Origin: RPRB01 sp035543115
GTDB lineage: Bacteria; Myxococcota; Myxococcia; Myxococcales; Myxococcaceae
DNA length: 64,000 nucleotides
Assembly (NCBI GenBank): GCA_035543115.1
Contig: DATKKF010000059.1
Coordinates: 1 to 64,000, forward strand
Direction: 5' to 3'
In this document: piece by piece, positions 35,423 through 46,200 of the stretch
Numbering within the stretch: the first letter of the stretch is position 1
Layout of the letters: each line of letters begins with the position of its first letter
Position numbers and translations under genes: made by a program
Notes under the pieces: generated by a model
Told to the model about the DNA's origin: nothing
Seen by the model: the letters and a program-made list of their open reading frames with translations, nothing else
Databases searched by the model: none

Positions 35423-36627
35423 GGCCCACCACCATCACCCAGGACCGGTTGAAGGCCGGCGGGAAGACCTTCACCCTCGCCGCGGGGCTCGGCGTCGTGG
35501 GCCTGGTGCTCACCGCGATCGGCTATGCGGTGAGCGGCGCCGAGCGGCCGGTCATCCTCGCCGGCTACCTGGTCGCCTTCACCTACTGGCTGGGCATCGC
35601 CATCGCCGCGAGCATCTGGAACGCCATCTTCCACGCCTCCGCCGCGCGGTGGATGACCGTGTTCCGTCGCGTGTTCGAGACCATGGGCGCGGCGATCCCG
35701 GTCTTCGTCCTGCTCTTCCTGCCCATCGCCCTGGGGATGACGGTGCTGTTCCCCTGGGTGAACCCGTCGAACAAGATGAACCACGAGCAGCTCGAGCTGC
35801 TCACCCACAAGGCGGCCTGGCTGAACGTCCCCGGCTTCCTCGTCCGGGCGGTCATCTACTTCGCCATCTGGGTGGTGGTGAACCAGCTGCTCCGAGGCTG
35901 GTCGCTGCGGCAGGACCAGGAGGGGGGGCTGGAGCCCACCCGGCGCATGCGCCGCTACGGCTCGGGTGCGCTACCCTTCCTCGGGCTGTCCATCACCTTC
36001 GCCGCCTTCGACTGGCTGATGTCGGTGGACCCGTTCTGGTACTCCACCATCTTCGGAGCCTACTACTTCGCGGGCAGCTTCCTGGCCTGCATCGCGCTGC
36101 TGACCGTCATCACCGTCCGGACGCGGAACGAGCAGCGCCAGTTCGGCGGGCTGGTCACCCGGCATCACACCCACAACCTGGGCAAGCTGATGCTCGCCTT
36201 CACCGCCTTTTGGACCTACATCGCGTTCAGCCAGTTCATGCTCATCTGGATCGCCAACATCCCGGAGGAGGCGGCCTGGTACGTCGTCCGGATGAAGGGC
36301 GGCTGGCAGAGCGTGGGCATCTTCCTGATCGTCACCCACTTCATCATCCCGTTCTTCACCCTCCTCAGCCGGGGCCTGAAGTTCCACCCCCGCGGCCTGG
36401 CGTTCGTGGCGGTCTGGATCCTGGTGGTGCACTGGGTGGACCTGACCTGGCTGGTGCTCCCGGCGCTGCACCCCCAGGGCTTCTACCTCCACTGGACCGG
36501 CATCACCTCGATGCTCGGGGTGGGCGGGGTGGCCATCGCCTTCGCCCGCTGGCGCGCCGCGGGGCACTTCACCCTCCCGGTCAAGGATCCGTACCTGGCC
36601 GACTCGCTGAGGTACCAGCAGGCATGA
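35410..36627 (+). CDS. actF: ActF, second NrfD-like membrane subunit of alternative complex III
   Basis: The 405-residue protein has about ten membrane helices and is a distant paralogue of ActC. Diagnostic stretches are SIWNAIFHASAARWMTVFRR, FAAFDWLMSVDPFWYSTIFG and RHHTHNLGKLMLAFTAFW, then FSQFMLIWIANIPEE. It is thought to contribute a second proton or quinol path. GGAGGGG precedes the ATG at 35410, inside the end of actE, which fixes the start over the longer open frame. Confidence 0.94.
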   Translation: MVEVGPTTITQDRLKAGGKTFTLAAGLGVVGLVLTAIGYAVSGAERPVILAGYLVAFTYWLGIAIAASIWNAIFHASAARWMTVFRRVFETMGAAIPVFVLLFLPIALGMTVLFPWVNPSNKMNHEQLELLTHKAAWLNVPGFLVRAVIYFAIWVVVNQLLRGWSLRQDQEGGLEPTRRMRRYGSGALPFLGLSITFAAFDWLMSVDPFWYSTIFGAYYFAGSFLACIALLTVITVRTRNEQRQFGGLVTRHHTHNLGKLMLAFTAFWTYIAFSQFMLIWIANIPEEAAWYVVRMKGGWQSVGIFLIVTHFIIPFFTLLSRGLKFHPRGLAFVAVWILVVHWVDLTWLVLPALHPQGFYLHWTGITSMLGVGGVAIAFARWRAAGHFTLPVKDPYLADSLRYQQA

Positions 36628-37040
36628 GCACCACCGCACAGAGCGAGCACCCCCCGGCCGGGCAGGGCGCCGCCGAGATCGCGCACGCCCAGCAGCAGAT
36701 GAACTGGCCGATGATCATCGGGGTAGGCGTCGGCTCGATCATCATCTTTGCCATCGCCACCGTCTGGTCGACGCACATCCTCAACAGCACCCGGGCCGAG
36801 ATGCAGCCGGCCGGGCCGCCCCCGCTCCCTCAGCAGGTGGACCAGTACGAGGTGGGAATCGTGAACCAGCGGGTGTTCGCGCTGGACCAGCGGGCGGCGC
36901 AGAAGCGGCTCCAGCAGATGGAGCGGCTCAGGAGCTACGGCTGGGTGGATCGCGAGGCCGGCGTGGCCCACATCCCCATCGACGAGGCGATGAAGATGTA
37001 CCTCGCCGAGCAAGCGAAGAAGGGGGGCCCAGGGAAGTGA
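36624..37040 (+). CDS. Small single-helix membrane protein of the act-cox operon
   Basis: This 138-residue protein has a cytoplasmic N-terminus, one membrane helix (MIIGVGVGSIIIFAIATVWS) and an outer domain with charged helices ending in IDEAMKMYLAEQAKKG. It has no heme or metal motif. Proteins of this size and layout follow actF in many operons and may be an accessory alternative complex III subunit (the position of ActG or ActH in other bacteria); homology was not testable. ATGA overlaps link it to actF and GTGA to the next gene. The DREAGVAHIPIDEAM stretch is the part most likely to be conserved. Confidence 0.75.
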   Translation: MSTTAQSEHPPAGQGAAEIAHAQQQMNWPMIIGVGVGSIIIFAIATVWSTHILNSTRAEMQPAGPPPLPQQVDQYEVGIVNQRVFALDQRAAQKRLQQMERLRSYGWVDREAGVAHIPIDEAMKMYLAEQAKKGGPGK

Positions 37041-37105
37041 GCCGGTCGGTACACCCCCCGTACCTGGAGGACGCCTGTGGCCCCCCCTGCACCAGGGGGA
37101 GGCCC

Positions 37106-37975
37106 GTGGAGCGTCGCCGGAGCGCCGCGCGTCCGGGCTCACCGGCGCGGGGGCGCCGGGCGTCGATGCTCGGCATCGCGTCCGGTCTCTGGGCGCTCCT
37201 CCCGCTCGCCGCAGGGGCCCAGGTCAACGTGCCTGCCCCGATGCAGGGTGTGGACGTCATCGAGCAGCTCGGGGACCGGGTGCCCGAGGACGGGCGGCTG
37301 GTCGACTCGGAAGGGCAGCCCTTCCGGCTGGCGGACGAGCTCCACCGCGGCAAGCCGGTGGTGCTGGCGCTGGTCTACTACCGCTGCCCGCAGCTCTGCA
37401 GCCTCACGCTGTCCAGCCTGACCCGGACCCTGCGCGACTCGGGGATGAAGCTCGGCCGCGACTACCGGGCGGTGATGGTGAGCATCGACCCGAACGAGAC
37501 GCCACGGGACGCCGCCGAGTCCAAGCGAGGCCACATGCAGGCGCTGGGCGTCTCGCCCACCACGCCGGACTGGCGGTTCGCCACCGCCGCCGAGCCGGAG
37601 ATCCAGACGCTCGCGAAGGCCACCGGCTTCCTCTACAAGTACGATCCGGCGAGCAAGCAGTTCGCGCACGCCTCGGTGGCCTTCGTCCTCTCCGAGGACG
37701 GGCGGCTGTCGCGGTACCTGTACGGCATCGAGTACCCGGCGCGGGACATGAAGCTGGCCCTGGTCGAGGCCGGCAAGGGCAAGGTGGGCACCGCGTTCGA
37801 CCGGGTGCTGCTCACCTGCTTCAAGTACGACCCGGCGAAGCGCAGCTATGGCCCCTACGTGGTCGCGTTCATCCGGATCGGGGCGCTGCTGGTCTTCGCC
37901 GCGCTGGTGGTCTTACTGACGGTGCTCTGGAGGCAGGACTTGAAGCTGAAGAAGCGACGGGGTGCGACGGCATGA
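37106..37975 (+). CDS. SCO1/SenC-family copper chaperone
   Basis: This thioredoxin-fold chaperone delivers copper to the CuA centre of cytochrome oxidase. The metal motif is YYRCPQLCSL, with Cys94 and Cys98 from this start, plus a distal His in KQFAHASVAF. A signal segment (MLGIASGLWALLPLAAGAQ) precedes the domain, and there is a C-terminal membrane helix (IGALLVFAALVVLLTVLW), a layout often seen in Myxococcota. I use GTG 37106 because AGGGGGAGG lies just upstream. GTG 37037, overlapping the previous stop, is possible but adds 23 residues of unlikely composition. Its place directly before coxB fits its job. Confidence 0.9.
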   Translation: MERRRSAARPGSPARGRRASMLGIASGLWALLPLAAGAQVNVPAPMQGVDVIEQLGDRVPEDGRLVDSEGQPFRLADELHRGKPVVLALVYYRCPQLCSLTLSSLTRTLRDSGMKLGRDYRAVMVSIDPNETPRDAAESKRGHMQALGVSPTTPDWRFATAAEPEIQTLAKATGFLYKYDPASKQFAHASVAFVLSEDGRLSRYLYGIEYPARDMKLALVEAGKGKVGTAFDRVLLTCFKYDPAKRSYGPYVVAFIRIGALLVFAALVVLLTVLWRQDLKLKKRRGATA

Positions 37976-39002
37976 ACGAGATCATGAGGCGCCTGCTGTT
38001 CCTCCCCGAGCAGGCCTCGACGTTCGCCCAGGACGTCGACCATCTTCACTACTTCGTGATCACCGTGACGATGGTCGCGAGCTTCGGCGTCGGGTTGGTC
38101 GCCCTGGCCTTCTTCTGGAAGTACCGCCGACAGCGGGAGGACCAGGCCACCCCCGACATCCAGCCCACCGCGCTGTTCGAGGTGGCGGCGATCAGCGTGC
38201 CGCTGGCGTTCTTCCTGGTGTGGTTCGCGATCGGCTTCCGGGACTTCGTGAAGCTCTCCTCGCCGCCTCCGGACGCGATGGACGTTTACGTGATGGGGAA
38301 GCAGTGGATGTGGAAGTTCGCCTACCCCGAGGGGCCGAACGCGATCGGCGTGCTCCACGTGCCGGCCAACCGCCCGGTGCGGCTGCTGATCACCTCGCGC
38401 GATGTCATCCACTCGGTCTTCATCCCCGCCTTCCGGGTGAAGATGGACGCCCAGCCGGGCCGCTACACCGAGACCTGGTTCACCGCCACCAAGCCGGGGC
38501 GGTACCAGATCCTCTGCACCGAGTACTGCGGCGCCCAGCACAGCAAGATGTGGGGCGAGGTCGTAGTGATGGCCCCCGAAGCCTTCGACGAGTGGATCAA
38601 GGAGCAGCAGCGAGGCCTGGTGTCCCGCCAGGACGTGCTGGCGGACGAGACCAGCCAGGTGACCCCGCAGGGCAGCCTCGCCCAGTGGGGCAAGCAGGTC
38701 GCGGTGAACCAGGGCTGCCTGCGCTGCCACAACGTGAACAGCACCGAGCCGGCCACCGGCCCGAGCTGGGTGGACCTCTACCAGCAGCCCACGAAGCTGA
38801 CCGACGGGCGGGAGATCATCGCCGACGAGGCCTACCTCACCGAGTCGATGATGGAGCCCACGGTGAAGGTCGTCGCCGGTTACCAGCCGCTGATGCCCAA
38901 CTACCAGGGCAAGCTCAGTGGCCCGGAGGCAGCCGCCATCGTGGAGTACATCAAGAGCCTGCGGTCCGAGCGGACCGTTCCGGCCACGGGTGGAGAAGAC
39001 TG

Positions 39003-39003
<1 letters not shown>
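37972..39003 (+). CDS. coxB: Cytochrome c oxidase subunit II with fused cytochrome c domain (caa3 type)
   Basis: The 343-residue subunit has two membrane helices, a cupredoxin domain with the CuA ligands His147, Cys182, Glu184, Cys186, His190 and Met193 (LCTEYCGAQHSKM), and a C-terminal heme c domain with CLRCH (Cys249, Cys252, His253). The fused cytochrome makes this a caa3 oxidase that takes electrons straight from ActE rather than from a free cytochrome c. It overlaps the SCO gene by ATGA, and subunit I starts inside its stop codon. Confidence 0.96.
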
Positions 39004-40653
<1,650 letters not shown>

Positions 40654-40664
<11 letters not shown>

Positions 40665-41325
40665 CGCGGCTCGGAAGATGACTGCGGAGGGGTGGCTCGA
40701 GCCGCCCCCGCTCCCGCACCACTACGACACCGTCGAGAACCACAACAGCGCGCTGCGCTTCGGGATGTGGCTGTTCCTGGGGACCGAGGTGCTCCTCTTC
40801 GCCGGCATCTTCGTCGGCTACTTCGTCTTCCGGACCTACTTCCCCGACGCGTTCGAGCAGGCGGGCCGGCACCTCAGCCTGTTCCTCGGGACGCTGAACA
40901 CCGTCCTCCTGCTCACCTCCAGCCTCACCGTGGCCCTCGCTCACTACAACGCCGAGCACGGGAAGAACCGGAACGCCTTCTGGCTGCTCCTGGCCTCGGT
41001 GGCCATGGGCGGTGGGTTCCTCTGCATCAAGGCCATCGAGTACCACGAGAAGTTCGTGGAGGGCGCGCTGCCGGGGAAGTTCTTCCACTTCAGCGAGATC
41101 ACCGCGCCAGGCGGCCCCATCTTCTACGTGGTGTACTTCTTCTCCACCGGTCTCCACGCGCTCCACGTGATCGTGGGCATGAGCTTGCTCTCCTGGGTGG
41201 CCGTCCGCTGCTGGAGGAAGGAGTTCTCGCCCACCTACTACGCCCCGGTGGAGAACGCCGGGCTCTACTGGCACCTGGTCGATCTGGTCTGGATCTTCCT
41301 CTACCCGCTGCTCTACCTGGTCTGA
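40654..41325 (+). CDS. coxC: Cytochrome c oxidase subunit III
   Basis: This 223-residue subunit has five or six membrane helices with the expected motifs: FGMWLFLGTEVLLFAGIFVG, the acidic YHEKFVEG turn between helices, FFSTGLHALHVIVGM, and ENAGLYWHLVDLVWIFLYPL at the end. Subunit III stabilises proton uptake by subunit I. Its start lies 11 bases inside coxA. An internal ATG at MTAEGW (40678) is another possible start, just after the coxA stop. Confidence 0.95.
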
Positions 41326-41330
41326 CCCGA

Positions 41331-41786
41331 ATGACCTCGACCACCCAACCTGCCGACGCGCCGCAGGCCAAGCATGAGCTTGGCCCCGGAAGGCTGATCC
41401 TCAACTGGTTCGCGCTCTGCATCCTGACCGCGACCACCTTCGGGGTCTCGCAGATCCCGATGTCGGTCAACTACCACCTGGCGGCGGCGCTCTGCATCTC
41501 GGTGATCAAGGTGACCCTGGTGGTGCTCTTCTTCATGCACCTCTGGCACGGCGAGGGCGTCGACCGCATCGTCTTCCTGACCTCGTTCCTCTTCGTCCTG
41601 GTGCTGCTGTTCTTCGTGATGGCCGACGTGGGCACCCGGTTCACGCTCTCCAACTCGCGCATCCCGCCGATGCCCAGGATCGACCAGACGATGCTGCCCA
41701 CCGCGATGCCACCCGGGATGAGCGACGTGCCCCGGGGCAGCTCGGAGGGGCCGGGCCCCAGCTCCGGAAGGACCGGCGAGCAGTGA
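41331..41786 (+). CDS. coxD: Cytochrome c oxidase subunit IV (prokaryotic type)
   Basis: The 151-residue protein has three membrane helices (LILNWFALCILTATTFGVS, ALCISVIKVTLVVLFFMHL, FLTSFLFVLVLLFFVMADV). The motif KVTLVVLFFMHLWH is the hallmark of bacterial subunit IV. A Pro/Met-rich tail follows. It is the last oxidase subunit and starts five bases after coxC. The GTG of the next gene overlaps its stop. Confidence 0.9.
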   Translation: MTSTTQPADAPQAKHELGPGRLILNWFALCILTATTFGVSQIPMSVNYHLAAALCISVIKVTLVVLFFMHLWHGEGVDRIVFLTSFLFVLVLLFFVMADVGTRFTLSNSRIPPMPRIDQTMLPTAMPPGMSDVPRGSSEGPGPSSGRTGEQ

Positions 41787-43177
41787 CCTCCGGGCGCCGG
41801 GCTCTCTCCACCTCGGCGCCGCGACTCCCCGGACTCGCCCTCTCTCTCGCCCTCGCAGCGTGCGCGCACGGGGGCCCGGGCGGCGAGCCGGGCAGCGGCA
41901 TCCGCTTCATCTCCGACGACTTCCCGGCGGCGCTCGCCCGGGCCCGGGCAGAGGGCAAGCCGCTCTTCGTCGACGCCTGGGCACCGTGGTGCCACAGCTG
42001 CGTGAGCATGAAGTCGTACGTCTTCCCCGACGGAGTGCTCTCCCCGGTCGCTGACCGGTACGTGTGGCTCGAGGTGGACACCGAGAAGGCGGCCAATCGC
42101 GCCTTCGTGGAGCAGTTCCCGAGCGAGGCGCTCCCCACGCTGCTGGTCATCGACCCGCACACCGGGCAGGCCTTCCGCCGCTGGGTGGGCAGCGCCACGG
42201 TGGTGGAGCTCGCGGCCCGGCTCCGCGCCACCGCACTGGCGCTGACGCCGGGCGCTCCCGGCACCGCCGCCCAGGCGGCGCTGGCCCGGGCGAGCGCTGC
42301 CGACGCCACCGGAGACCACGTCGCGGCCACCGAGGCCTACCGCGAGGCGCTGGCGGAGTCCGTGCCGCGCTCGCTCGACCATGGGCAGGCCGTGGAGGGG
42401 CTGGTGCAGCGGCTGGCGCAGGACGGCGACCCGTCCGGGTGTGTCCAGCTCTCGCGCGCCGAGCTGTCGCACGTGGCGCCCGGCACTGCGCTCGCCACGC
42501 TCGTCGCCACCGGCCTCTCCTGCGCCCTGGAACTCGACGCGGACGACCCGCAGCGAAGGGCGACGCTGGGGGCGCTGGAGGACCGGGTGGCCGGCCTGGC
42601 CCGCGATTCCTCGGTGGTGCTCATGGCCGACGACCGCTCGAGCCTCTTCGAGACCGAGGAAGGCGCTCGCCGTGCGCGGGGTGACCTGGCCGGCGCCCGG
42701 GCCACCGCGCTCCGCTGGACGGGGTTCCTGGAGCAGGAGGCCCGACGGGCCACCACGCCCGAGGCGCGCGCGGTCTTCGATTCGCACCGGCTCTCGGCGT
42801 ACCTCGCCCTCGGCGAGCCCGAGCAGGCCATCCCCATGCTCGAGCAGAGCGCCCGGGACTTCCCCCGGGACTACAACCCACCCGCGCGCCTGGCGGTGGC
42901 GTACCTCGCGATGCGCGAGCCCTGGAAGGCGCTGGAGGAAGCGCGCCGGGCCTCCGCGCTGGTCTACGGCCCGCGCACGCTCCGGGTCCTGCTCGTCCGG
43001 GCCGAGGCCGAGGCCCGGGTGGGCGACTCGCACGCCGCGCGGGTGACGCTCGCCCGGGCGGAGAAGCTGGTCAACGAGCTGCCCCCGGCCCAGTGGCACG
43101 CCTCGATGGTCACCGCCATCGCCGCGAAGCGGAAGGCCCTGTTCGAGCCGTCCACCGCCTCGCGCGCGGTTCCCTGA
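41783..43177 (+). CDS. Thioredoxin-fold lipoprotein with TPR-like C-terminus
   Basis: The 464-residue product has a lipoprotein signal (LALSLALAACAHG, Cys27). A thioredoxin domain of the DsbD-gamma or Thioredoxin_7 type carries the redox pair Cys70 and Cys73 in DAWAPWCHSC and the cis-Pro in EALPTLLVI. About 300 residues of Ala-rich helical repeats follow, with TPR character (YLALGEPEQAIPMLEQSARD, AYLAMREPWKALEEARRA). Its GTGA overlap with subunit IV suggests a role in oxidase assembly, for example keeping CuA or heme-site cysteines reduced. That role is inferred from position. Confidence 0.82.
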   Translation: MTSGRRALSTSAPRLPGLALSLALAACAHGGPGGEPGSGIRFISDDFPAALARARAEGKPLFVDAWAPWCHSCVSMKSYVFPDGVLSPVADRYVWLEVDTEKAANRAFVEQFPSEALPTLLVIDPHTGQAFRRWVGSATVVELAARLRATALALTPGAPGTAAQAALARASAADATGDHVAATEAYREALAESVPRSLDHGQAVEGLVQRLAQDGDPSGCVQLSRAELSHVAPGTALATLVATGLSCALELDADDPQRRATLGALEDRVAGLARDSSVVLMADDRSSLFETEEGARRARGDLAGARATALRWTGFLEQEARRATTPEARAVFDSHRLSAYLALGEPEQAIPMLEQSARDFPRDYNPPARLAVAYLAMREPWKALEEARRASALVYGPRTLRVLLVRAEAEARVGDSHAARVTLARAEKLVNELPPAQWHASMVTAIAAKRKALFEPSTASRAVP

Positions 43178-43238
43178 CTGCGAGGCCCCTGAAACCTGCC
43201 ACGCGTCGCTGCGCCGTCTGGCACGATTCGGGGCACCG

Positions 43239-45155
43239 ATGACCACCCCTCTCCTCCTGCTGCTCCTCTCCGCCGCGCCGCTCGAGCCCCAGAAGCCCGT
43301 CTCGGCGCTGTCGGAAATGCCCGCGGCGTTCACCCCGTCCAGCGTCGGGCTGGATCACCAGCGCCGGGAGGTGATGATCCCCATGCGGGACGGAGTGAAG
43401 CTCTTCACCGTCGTCCTGGTGCCGAAGGGTGCGAAACGGGCGCCGATGCTCCTGACCCGCACGCCGTACGACGCGGACCTGCTCACCCGCCACACCCCCT
43501 CGGTCCACCTCGCGCCGCTGCTCGAGGGCTACGACAACGCCACCGACGTCATCGTCGAGGGCGGCTACATCCGGGTGGTCCAGGACGTGCGCGGCAAACA
43601 CGGCTCCGAGGGCGACTACGTGATGAACCGGCCGCTCAAGGGCCCCTGGAACCCCACCCAGGTGGACCACGCGACGGACACCTACGACACCATCGACTGG
43701 CTGGTGAAGAACGTGCCCGAGTCCAACGGGCGGGTCGGCGTCCTCGGCATCTCGTACGACGGCTTCACCCCGCTGATGGGGCTGATCGACCCGCATCCCG
43801 CGCTGAAGGTGGCCGTGCCGATGAACCCGATGGTCGACGGCTGGACCGGGGACGACTGGTTCCACCACGGCGCGTTCCGGCTCGCACCGACGCTCCCCTA
43901 CGTCTACGAGCAGGAGGCGGACCGGAAGTCCGAGCAGAAGTTCCCCCAGACGCACCACGACCAGTACGAGCAGTACCTCGTGGCGTCGGCGGGAGAGCTC
44001 GGCAAGCGGCGAGGCATGGAGCAGCTCGGGTTCTGGCGGAAGCTGCTCGAGCACCCCGCGTACGACGCCTTCTGGCAGGACCAGGCCATGGACCGGGTGC
44101 TCGCGGCGCGCCCGCTCAAGGTCCCGGTGATGCTCGTCCATGGACTCTGGGACCAGGAGGACATCTACGGCGCGCTTGCGGTGTACCGCGCGCTGGAGAA
44201 GCAGGACCCCGCCAACGACCGGGTGTTCCTGGTCATCGGGCCCTGGTACCACGGCCAGCAGATCCGCGACGGCTCGGCGCTCGGGCCGATCCGCTTCGAG
44301 GCGGACACCGCACGCCAGTTCCGGAGGCAGGTCCTCCGGCCCTTCCTCGACCAGTACCTCCGGGATTCAGCCCCCCCGGCGGCCGTCGCGCCGGTCACCG
44401 CCTTCGAGACCGGAACCAACGTCTGGCGGCGGCTCCCTGCCTGGCCCGCCGGGTGCGAGCGCGGCTGCAAGGTCGAGCCGACGCCGCTGTACCTCTCCGC
44501 GGGCCATCGGGTCTCGTTCACCGCCCCGCGATCCTCGGATGCGGCGTTCGACGAGTGGGTGTCCGACCCGGAGAAGCCCGTCCCTTACCTGGCGCGGCCG
44601 GTCCGGGGCGACGAGGCCCACTGGAGGCCGTGGCTGGTCACCGATCAGCGGGAGGCCTCCGGGCGGACCGACGTGGTGACGTTCGTCTCGGAGCCGCTGG
44701 GCGAGCCGCTCAAGATCTCCGGGTTCCCCACCGTGAACCTGGTCGCCTCGACCAGCGGGACCGACTCGGACTGGGTGGTGAAGCTGATCGACGTCTACCC
44801 CGACGAGGTCTCGGACCAGCCGGAGCTCGGCGGCTACCAGCTGATGATCTCCGCCGATATCTTCCGGGGGCGATACCGCGAGCGGACAGACCGGCCGGCG
44901 GCGATTGCTCCGGGGAAGGCGCTCACTTACCGCTGGGAGCTGCCCACGGTGAACCACGTCTTCCTGCCGGGGCACCGGCTGATGGTGCAGGTGCAGTCGA
45001 GCTGGTTCCCGCTCTACGACCGGAATCCGCAGACCTTCGTCGAGAACATCTTCTGGGCGAGGCCGACCGACTACCGCAGGGCGACGCAGCGGGTGTACCA
45101 CGCGGCCGGACAGACGAGCTTCGTCGAGCTGCCAGTGGTCAAGACGGCGCCCTGA
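43239..45155 (+). CDS. CocE/NonD-family alpha/beta hydrolase (X-Pro dipeptidyl-peptidase S15 group)
   Basis: This 638-residue enzyme has a short hydrophobic N-terminus (TTPLLLLLLSAAPLEP) that may be a signal peptide. The hydrolase domain has VVQDVRGKHGSEGDY, then the nucleophile elbow GISYDGF with Ser172. VMLVHGLWDQED supplies the acid and GPWYHGQ the His. A C-terminal jelly-roll domain follows from about residue 400 (DVVTFVSEPLGEPLKISG, LTYRWELPTVNHVFLPGHRL). Members are cocaine-esterase-like esterases, glutaryl acylases or X-Pro peptidases. The exact substrate is not evident. It stands alone after the respiratory block. Confidence 0.9.
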   Translation: MTTPLLLLLLSAAPLEPQKPVSALSEMPAAFTPSSVGLDHQRREVMIPMRDGVKLFTVVLVPKGAKRAPMLLTRTPYDADLLTRHTPSVHLAPLLEGYDNATDVIVEGGYIRVVQDVRGKHGSEGDYVMNRPLKGPWNPTQVDHATDTYDTIDWLVKNVPESNGRVGVLGISYDGFTPLMGLIDPHPALKVAVPMNPMVDGWTGDDWFHHGAFRLAPTLPYVYEQEADRKSEQKFPQTHHDQYEQYLVASAGELGKRRGMEQLGFWRKLLEHPAYDAFWQDQAMDRVLAARPLKVPVMLVHGLWDQEDIYGALAVYRALEKQDPANDRVFLVIGPWYHGQQIRDGSALGPIRFEADTARQFRRQVLRPFLDQYLRDSAPPAAVAPVTAFETGTNVWRRLPAWPAGCERGCKVEPTPLYLSAGHRVSFTAPRSSDAAFDEWVSDPEKPVPYLARPVRGDEAHWRPWLVTDQREASGRTDVVTFVSEPLGEPLKISGFPTVNLVASTSGTDSDWVVKLIDVYPDEVSDQPELGGYQLMISADIFRGRYRERTDRPAAIAPGKALTYRWELPTVNHVFLPGHRLMVQVQSSWFPLYDRNPQTFVENIFWARPTDYRRATQRVYHAAGQTSFVELPVVKTAP

Positions 45156-45514
45156 GGCGTGCCCGGCCGGCGGTGATGCCGGATCGGCAAGCGGCCCCAG
45201 GATGGTGCGACCCCTCTACCTGGCGAGGGTCCGGGTGCCAGGACGGCACCGCGCACTCCGGCGGGGGTCGGCTGAAAATTCGAATGCTTGCTTGCAGCAC
45301 GCAAGCAATTCTCGGAACAACTTGCGTCCTGCACCCACATATTTCTTTTTGCGCCCTCCCCCCTCGCCGCCGTCCTGCTGGGCGGACGTCGCTGACAAGC
45401 GCCGCTCCGGGCGTCGGTCCGACGCCCCGCCCCGCTCCTCGGCGCGGGAGCTTCTGGACTGTCAAGGCTCGACGTCCAGCGGCCAGCTTGCATTCGCTCG
45501 ATGCCCGAGCTGCC
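45156..45514. other. 359-base intergenic region with an AT-rich patch and overlapping inverted repeats
   Basis: This gap between the convergent CocE and Nei genes holds no convincing reading frame. Around 45272-45352 it is conspicuously AT-richer than its surroundings. TTGCTTGC-AGCAC-GCAAGCAA (45288-45308) is a perfect 8-bp stem. ACGCAAG (45299-45305) can instead pair with CTTGCGT (45321-45327). The two stems share GCAAG and cannot form together. The hairpin at 45409-45427 is listed separately. Confidence 0.5.
45409..45427. terminator. Strong hairpin between convergent genes
   Basis: GGGCGTC-GGTCC-GACGCCC forms a 7-bp GC-rich stem with a five-base loop between the convergent CocE-type and nei genes. 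It has no T-tract on either strand, so it is a candidate bidirectional stop or RNA 3' end and not a textbook intrinsic terminator. Confidence 0.35.
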
Positions 45515-46200
45515 TCACCTCGCCTCGAGCACCTGACAGCGCGGACAGAAGTACGTGGTTCGGGCCTCCAGCCCCCGTCGCCCGAGCACGATGCGCTCGC
45601 CACACCTTCGGCACTGCTCTCCCGCCCGGCCGTAGACCCACAGCCGTGCCGACGGGTCGCCCCGGTGCGTCGTCCGCCGCAGCCCGGTGTCGGTCACCAT
45701 CCGTCCGCCGCTGGACTCGAGCACGTTCATTCCCAGGAAACGCCGCGCGGTCCGGACCAGGCGAAGGAGGTCCTGGTCGTCCAGCGCCGCGACCGGAGTG
45801 AAGGGGTGCAGCCGTTCGGCGAAGCACACCTCGCTCTTGAACACGTTGCCGATGCCGAGCGCTCCCCGGTCGCGGAGCCGCCTCACTGCCTCCTCCTCGT
45901 CGAAGCCCGGACCCAGCACGTCCGGACCGAGCCGGGCCATTGCCGGGTCCCGGGCCAGCGCGCGGCCAGTGCGGAACTCGGCCACCGGCACGTCGAAGGC
46001 CACCGCCTGCCGCGCGGTCGCTGCCACCGCTCCCCCGGGAGGTAGGCGTGCCAGCTCCCGGCCATCCGCCTGTGGGCGCGGAGCACCAGGTAGGGTGCGC
46101 CCGGCTGGGCCAGGGCCGTCTCGAACCGCACCACGGCCTTGCCGGCCAGCGCCCGGTGCAGCGTGCGCGCCGCCCGGTAGATGGTGTCGCCCTCAGGCAT
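45515..46200 (-). pseudogene. Nei/Fpg-family DNA glycosylase (endonuclease VIII type), frameshifted and internally deleted
   Basis: From ATG 46200 the frame reads MPEGDTIYRAARTLHRALAG, with the catalytic Pro2-Glu3, and KAVVRFETALAQ. It then jumps directly to PGAPYLVLRAHRRMAGSWHAYLPGERW. The 30 or so residues that normally lie between, including the conserved Gly-Lys strand, are absent in frame. Near 46030 the frame is lost and coding resumes as ATARQAVAFDVPVAEFRTG to a normal end with the zinc finger EQCRRC and FCPRCQ. The protein would repair oxidised bases. As written it cannot be made intact. The start overlaps the Lhr helicase stop by eight bases, so the two form one unit. Confidence 0.75.
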
